Source: Prescottella equi (GTDB lineage Bacteria > Actinomycetota > Actinomycetes > Mycobacteriales > Mycobacteriaceae). From it: a stretch of 64,000 bases of DNA. Under the pieces are notes generated by a model. The model did no database searches. It worked only from the letters and a program-made list of their open reading frames with translations, and was not told the origin of the DNA. The position numbers and the translations under genes were made by a program. The stretch spans positions 1 through 64,000 of the forward strand of contig NZ_JAIVAH010000007.1 in NCBI RefSeq assembly GCF_020171745.1. The letters run 5' to 3'. Of this stretch, positions 61,272-64,000 are shown in pieces (within the stretch, counting starts at the first letter, position 1; each line of letters opens with the position of its first letter).

Positions 61272-62480
61272 TCAGTCCGGCGACCGCGCATCTCCAGCGC
61301 TCGGCGGCGGCCCGTCCGGCTCGTCGGGTGTCGCGGGGAACATCGGGATCGACGGGTCGGCGCCGGCGAGGGATTCGTAGACCTCCTCGGCCTCGTCCGT
61401 GCTCTCGGCGCACAGCGACCGGATCGCCGTGTTGAGGAAGGCAACGATCGGCACCGCGAGCAGGCCGCCGACGATTCCCGCGAGGACGATGCCGGTGGTG
61501 ATCGCGAGCACCACCGCGAGCGGGTGCAGGCGGACGGCGCGGCCCAACAGCAGCGGCTGCAGGACGTGGCCCTCGAGCTGCATGATGCCGATGATGATGC
61601 CGAGCACGATCAGCGCGGTCAGCAAGCCCTTGGTGACCAGGGCGACGAGCACCGCGAGGAAGCCGGTCACGAACGCGCCGACGATCGGGATGAACGCGCC
61701 GACGAAAACGAGCGACGCCAGCGGCAGGGCGAGCGGGACGCCGAGAATCGCGAGGCCGGCGCCGATGCCGATCGCGTCGACGGCAGCGACCGCGACCGTC
61801 GCGCGGGTGTAGCCGACGAGCGAGTTGAAGCCCTGCCGGCCGGCCAACCGGACGCGACTGCGGGTGTTCTTCGGAACGATGCGGGTGACGAACTCCCACA
61901 CCTGGTCGCCGCCGTAGAGGAAGAACACGAGGGTGAACAGGGCGAGGAAGGCTCCCGCGAAGATCTCCCCGATCACCGTCGCCGTGGTCAGCGCGCCGCT
62001 GGTGAGGGCTTCCTGGTTGGACTGGATCGCCTTGACGACGTTGTCGCCGGCGTGCCGGATCTGGTCCTCGCTGAAGTGCAGCGGCCCGTCGGTCAGCCAC
62101 TCCTGGGCCTTGGTGACGCTGGTCGTGAACTGGTCGCTGAGGTCGGGCAGACCCTCGACGAACTGCTGCACGACGAACGACAGGATCGCGCCGACGATGC
62201 CGATCGTGCCGACGACGGCGACCAGCACCGCGGCGGACCGGGGAACCCCGCGCCGGTGCATGTGGTCGACGGCGGGCATGAGGAAGGCGGCCAGCAGCAG
62301 CGCGAGCGCGACGGGAATGACGACGGCCTCGAGTTTGGAGACGACGTATCCGAGCGCGAGCAGCCCGGCGAACAGGACGAGCAGTCGCCACGTCCAGGCC
62401 GCACCGAGACGGACGAGCGGATGTACGGACTCCACCGAGTCCCGCTGTGCTCCGGCCTCCCCCGACTGGCTCTCGTTCAC
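61272..62480 (-). CDS. AI-2E family transporter (Rv0205-like)
   Basis: A 402-residue protein with about eight membrane helices. Family features are the paired helices LEAVVIPVALALLLAAFLMP, a soluble segment with helical DQFTTSVTKAQEWL, and FVGAFIPIVGAFVTGFLAVLVAL followed by GHVLQPLLLGRAVRLHPL. It corresponds to Rv0205. Members export small molecules or exchange ions; the substrate is unknown. The GTG at 62480 is used. The DUF1707 gene begins 15 bases after its stop, so the two form a likely operon. Confidence 0.88.
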   Translation of the reverse strand: MNESQSGEAGAQRDSVESVHPLVRLGAAWTWRLLVLFAGLLALGYVVSKLEAVVIPVALALLLAAFLMPAVDHMHRRGVPRSAAVLVAVVGTIGIVGAILSFVVQQFVEGLPDLSDQFTTSVTKAQEWLTDGPLHFSEDQIRHAGDNVVKAIQSNQEALTSGALTTATVIGEIFAGAFLALFTLVFFLYGGDQVWEFVTRIVPKNTRSRVRLAGRQGFNSLVGYTRATVAVAAVDAIGIGAGLAILGVPLALPLASLVFVGAFIPIVGAFVTGFLAVLVALVTKGLLTALIVLGIIIGIMQLEGHVLQPLLLGRAVRLHPLAVVLAITTGIVLAGIVGGLLAVPIVAFLNTAIRSLCAESTDEAEEVYESLAGADPSIPMFPATPDEPDGPPPSAGDARSPD

Positions 62481-62590
62481 CGCGCGAGCCTATCCGGACC
62501 TGCGCCGTCCACGGCGGAGAAACGACCGCCGACCGCGGCAACCGTGTGCGCTGCCCGGCCGCGAACTATGTCCCGCTAAGTTATGAGATC

Positions 62591-64000
62591 GTGTGGGCCT
62601 CGTACCGAGCAGTGACGCTGACGATTCGTAGTCGTTGGCCTCTCTACATGCTCTCGATGGCCGGGGCGAACCTGATCGGCGCCGTGCTGGTCTTCGCCTT
62701 CGTCCGCTACGGCATCCCGATCCCGGAATCCGCGGACATCATCAACGACCACGTCCGCAACTTCGCCGTCTTCAGCGTCTATCTCGTGTTCGCCGGCCTG
62801 GTCAGCCTCACCGCGGCGGCGATGATGCTGCGGTCGGTGATCCGTTGGCAGCTGCGCGGCGGTCCGCCGACACGGGCCGAGCAGATGGCGGCGCTGCACG
62901 CACCGCTGCGCCAGGCGATCGTGCATCTGGTGCTGTGGTTCCTCGGCGGCGTGATCTTCGTGCTGCTCACGGTCGAGGAGATGCCCGAGCTCGCGGTCGC
63001 CGTCATCGTCACGGTGGGCATGGCCGCGACCACCACGTTCGGTTTCACGTACATGCTCGGCGAGCGAATCCTGCGTCCTGTCGCGGCGCAGGCCCTCAGC
63101 GAGGGCCAGTTCGACCGGACGATGGCGCCGGGTGTCGGCACCCGCATGGCGATGACGTGGGGCCTGGGCACGCTGATGCCGGTGATCGGCATCATCCTGC
63201 TGTGCGTCACGCAGCTGACGACCGACCTGGAGTTCGCGCCGAGCGCGCTCGCGTGGGCAATCCTGCTGCTGTCGATCATGGCGATCGGGCAGGCCTTCGC
63301 GCTGTCGATGCTGACGGCGAGTCAGATCTCGGATCCGATCCGGCAGCTGCGGCGCGCGATCGAGCGGGCCCAGAAGGGCGAGACGGACGTCCGCGTCGAG
63401 GTGTTCGACGGCTCCGAGATCGGCCGCCTGCAGGTCGGCTTCAACCGGATGATGCGCGAGGCCGACGAGCGACGCCTGCTGCGCGAGCTGTTCGGTCAGC
63501 ACGTCGGCGAGGACGTCGCTCGTCGTGCGCTGCAGTTCGGCACCGAACTCGGCGGTGAGACGCGCTTCGTCGCGGTCCTGTTCGTCGACATGGTCGGCTC
63601 GACGGGCGCCGCCGCGGAGCGGCCCCCGGGCGAGGTCGTCGAGTTGCTCAACGAATTCTTCCGGGTGGTCGTCGACGTCGTCGACCGGCACCACGGCTTC
63701 GTCAACAAGTTCATGGGCGACGCGGCGCTCGCGATCTTCGGCGCCCCGCTGGACCGCCCCGACGCCCCCACCGCGGCGCTCGCGGCCGCCCGCGAGCTGC
63801 GGTTCGCGCTCAACGAGATCACCGGCCTCGACATCGGCATCGGCGTGTCCGCGGGCCTGGCCGTCGCGGGCAACATCGGTGCCGCCGAGCGTTTCGAGTA
63901 CACGGTGATCGGTGATCCGGTGAACGAGGCGTCGCGCCTGACCGAGCTCGCGAAGCTGCGGCCCAGCCGCGTCCTCGCGTCGACCAGCGCGCTGTACTTC
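62591..64000 (+). CDS. Membrane adenylate cyclase with HAMP domain, cut by the window end
   Basis: At least 470 residues are seen, and the gene continues beyond 64000. Six membrane helices (about residues 10-255) precede a HAMP linker (SDPIRQLRRAIERAQKGETDVRVEV) and a class III cyclase catalytic domain. Its metal-binding aspartates are in VLFVDMVGST and FMGDAALAIFG, and VIGDPVNEASRL holds the transition-state Asn and Arg. The Lys in VNKFMGD fits adenine recognition. It resembles the M. tuberculosis Rv1318c-Rv1320c cyclases. The GTG at 62591 is the best start, without a strong ribosome site. Confidence 0.88.
   Translation, partial: MWASYRAVTLTIRSRWPLYMLSMAGANLIGAVLVFAFVRYGIPIPESADIINDHVRNFAVFSVYLVFAGLVSLTAAAMMLRSVIRWQLRGGPPTRAEQMAALHAPLRQAIVHLVLWFLGGVIFVLLTVEEMPELAVAVIVTVGMAATTTFGFTYMLGERILRPVAAQALSEGQFDRTMAPGVGTRMAMTWGLGTLMPVIGIILLCVTQLTTDLEFAPSALAWAILLLSIMAIGQAFALSMLTASQISDPIRQLRRAIERAQKGETDVRVEVFDGSEIGRLQVGFNRMMREADERRLLRELFGQHVGEDVARRALQFGTELGGETRFVAVLFVDMVGSTGAAAERPPGEVVELLNEFFRVVVDVVDRHHGFVNKFMGDAALAIFGAPLDRPDAPTAALAAARELRFALNEITGLDIGIGVSAGLAVAGNIGAAERFEYTVIGDPVNEASRLTELAKLRPSRVLASTSALYF

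Noticed and set aside
1-64000. tRNA, rRNA, insertion sequences, integrases or prophage genes
   Set aside because: None was recognised in either the sequence or the encoded proteins, so the islands have no visible mobility genes.

Overview
The window is high-G+C DNA from a mycolic-acid actinomycete, most like Rhodococcus/Prescottella. The evidence is the gene content: MmpL3, the arabinofuranosyltransferase AftD, LpqI, a WhiB protein, FadA2/FabG4/HtdX and GTP-type PEP carboxykinase. GTG starts and ATGA stop/start overlaps are common. From memory, the recognisable genes follow Mycobacterium tuberculosis Rv0243 down to Rv0205 in the same order and relative orientation: fadA2, fabG4, htdX, the TetR gene, lpqI, the DUF2613 gene, aftD, an acyltransferase, DUF3068, a membrane protein, a glycosyltransferase, a methyltransferase, an aldehyde dehydrogenase, pckA, two hypothetical genes, trmB, a NYN gene, mmpL3 and an AI-2E permease. 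Accessory genes sit between these anchors.

Layout. 1-4840: a degenerate ABC-type ATPase with a YhgE/Pip membrane protein, then a VanW-family protein. 5120-11700: fadA2 divergent from fabG4-htdX, a MerR regulator, a whiB with small neighbours, and a TetR gene. The TetR promoter and the fadA2/fabG4 intergenic region carry matching palindromes, which suggests one regulon. 11700-27580: envelope and housekeeping genes (lpqI, a universal stress protein, isochorismate synthase, a DUF2613 peptide, aftD, an acyltransferase, DUF3068, a flippase-like protein, a glycosyltransferase, a methyltransferase). Two copies of a roughly 107-bp repeat array flank one small membrane-protein gene here.

27550-40760 is the most interesting region. 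It is a catabolic island inserted between the Rv0224c-like and Rv0223c-like genes. Ten tightly coupled minus-strand genes encode a PotABCD-type ABC importer, a DUF1028 protein, an M20 peptidase, an MmgE/PrpD domain fused in frame to an acyl-CoA-dehydrogenase-fold flavoprotein, a flavin reductase, a DAO-type amine oxidase and a carbamoylase/allantoate-type amidohydrolase. Divergent from these are an IclR regulator and a nitrilase-family amidase. Four copies of a 17-bp motif lie in the divergent promoter and at the 5' end of the fusion gene. I infer import and breakdown of an unidentified N-substituted (amide, ureido or secondary amine) organic acid.

40850-53500: a ROK protein, an aldehyde dehydrogenase, a LuxR-type regulator, a CDF transporter, a KimA-like permease, a secreted protein, an SDR, cysE-cysK and pckA. 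53770-56250: a three-gene operon with a small P-loop GTPase, a coiled-coil membrane protein (together looking like a split dynamin-like system) and a small Asp-rich protein. 56470-62480: trmB, the NYN gene and mmpL3, then convergent DUF1707 and AI-2E-family genes. The window ends inside a membrane adenylate cyclase. I saw no rRNA, tRNA, insertion sequence or prophage.
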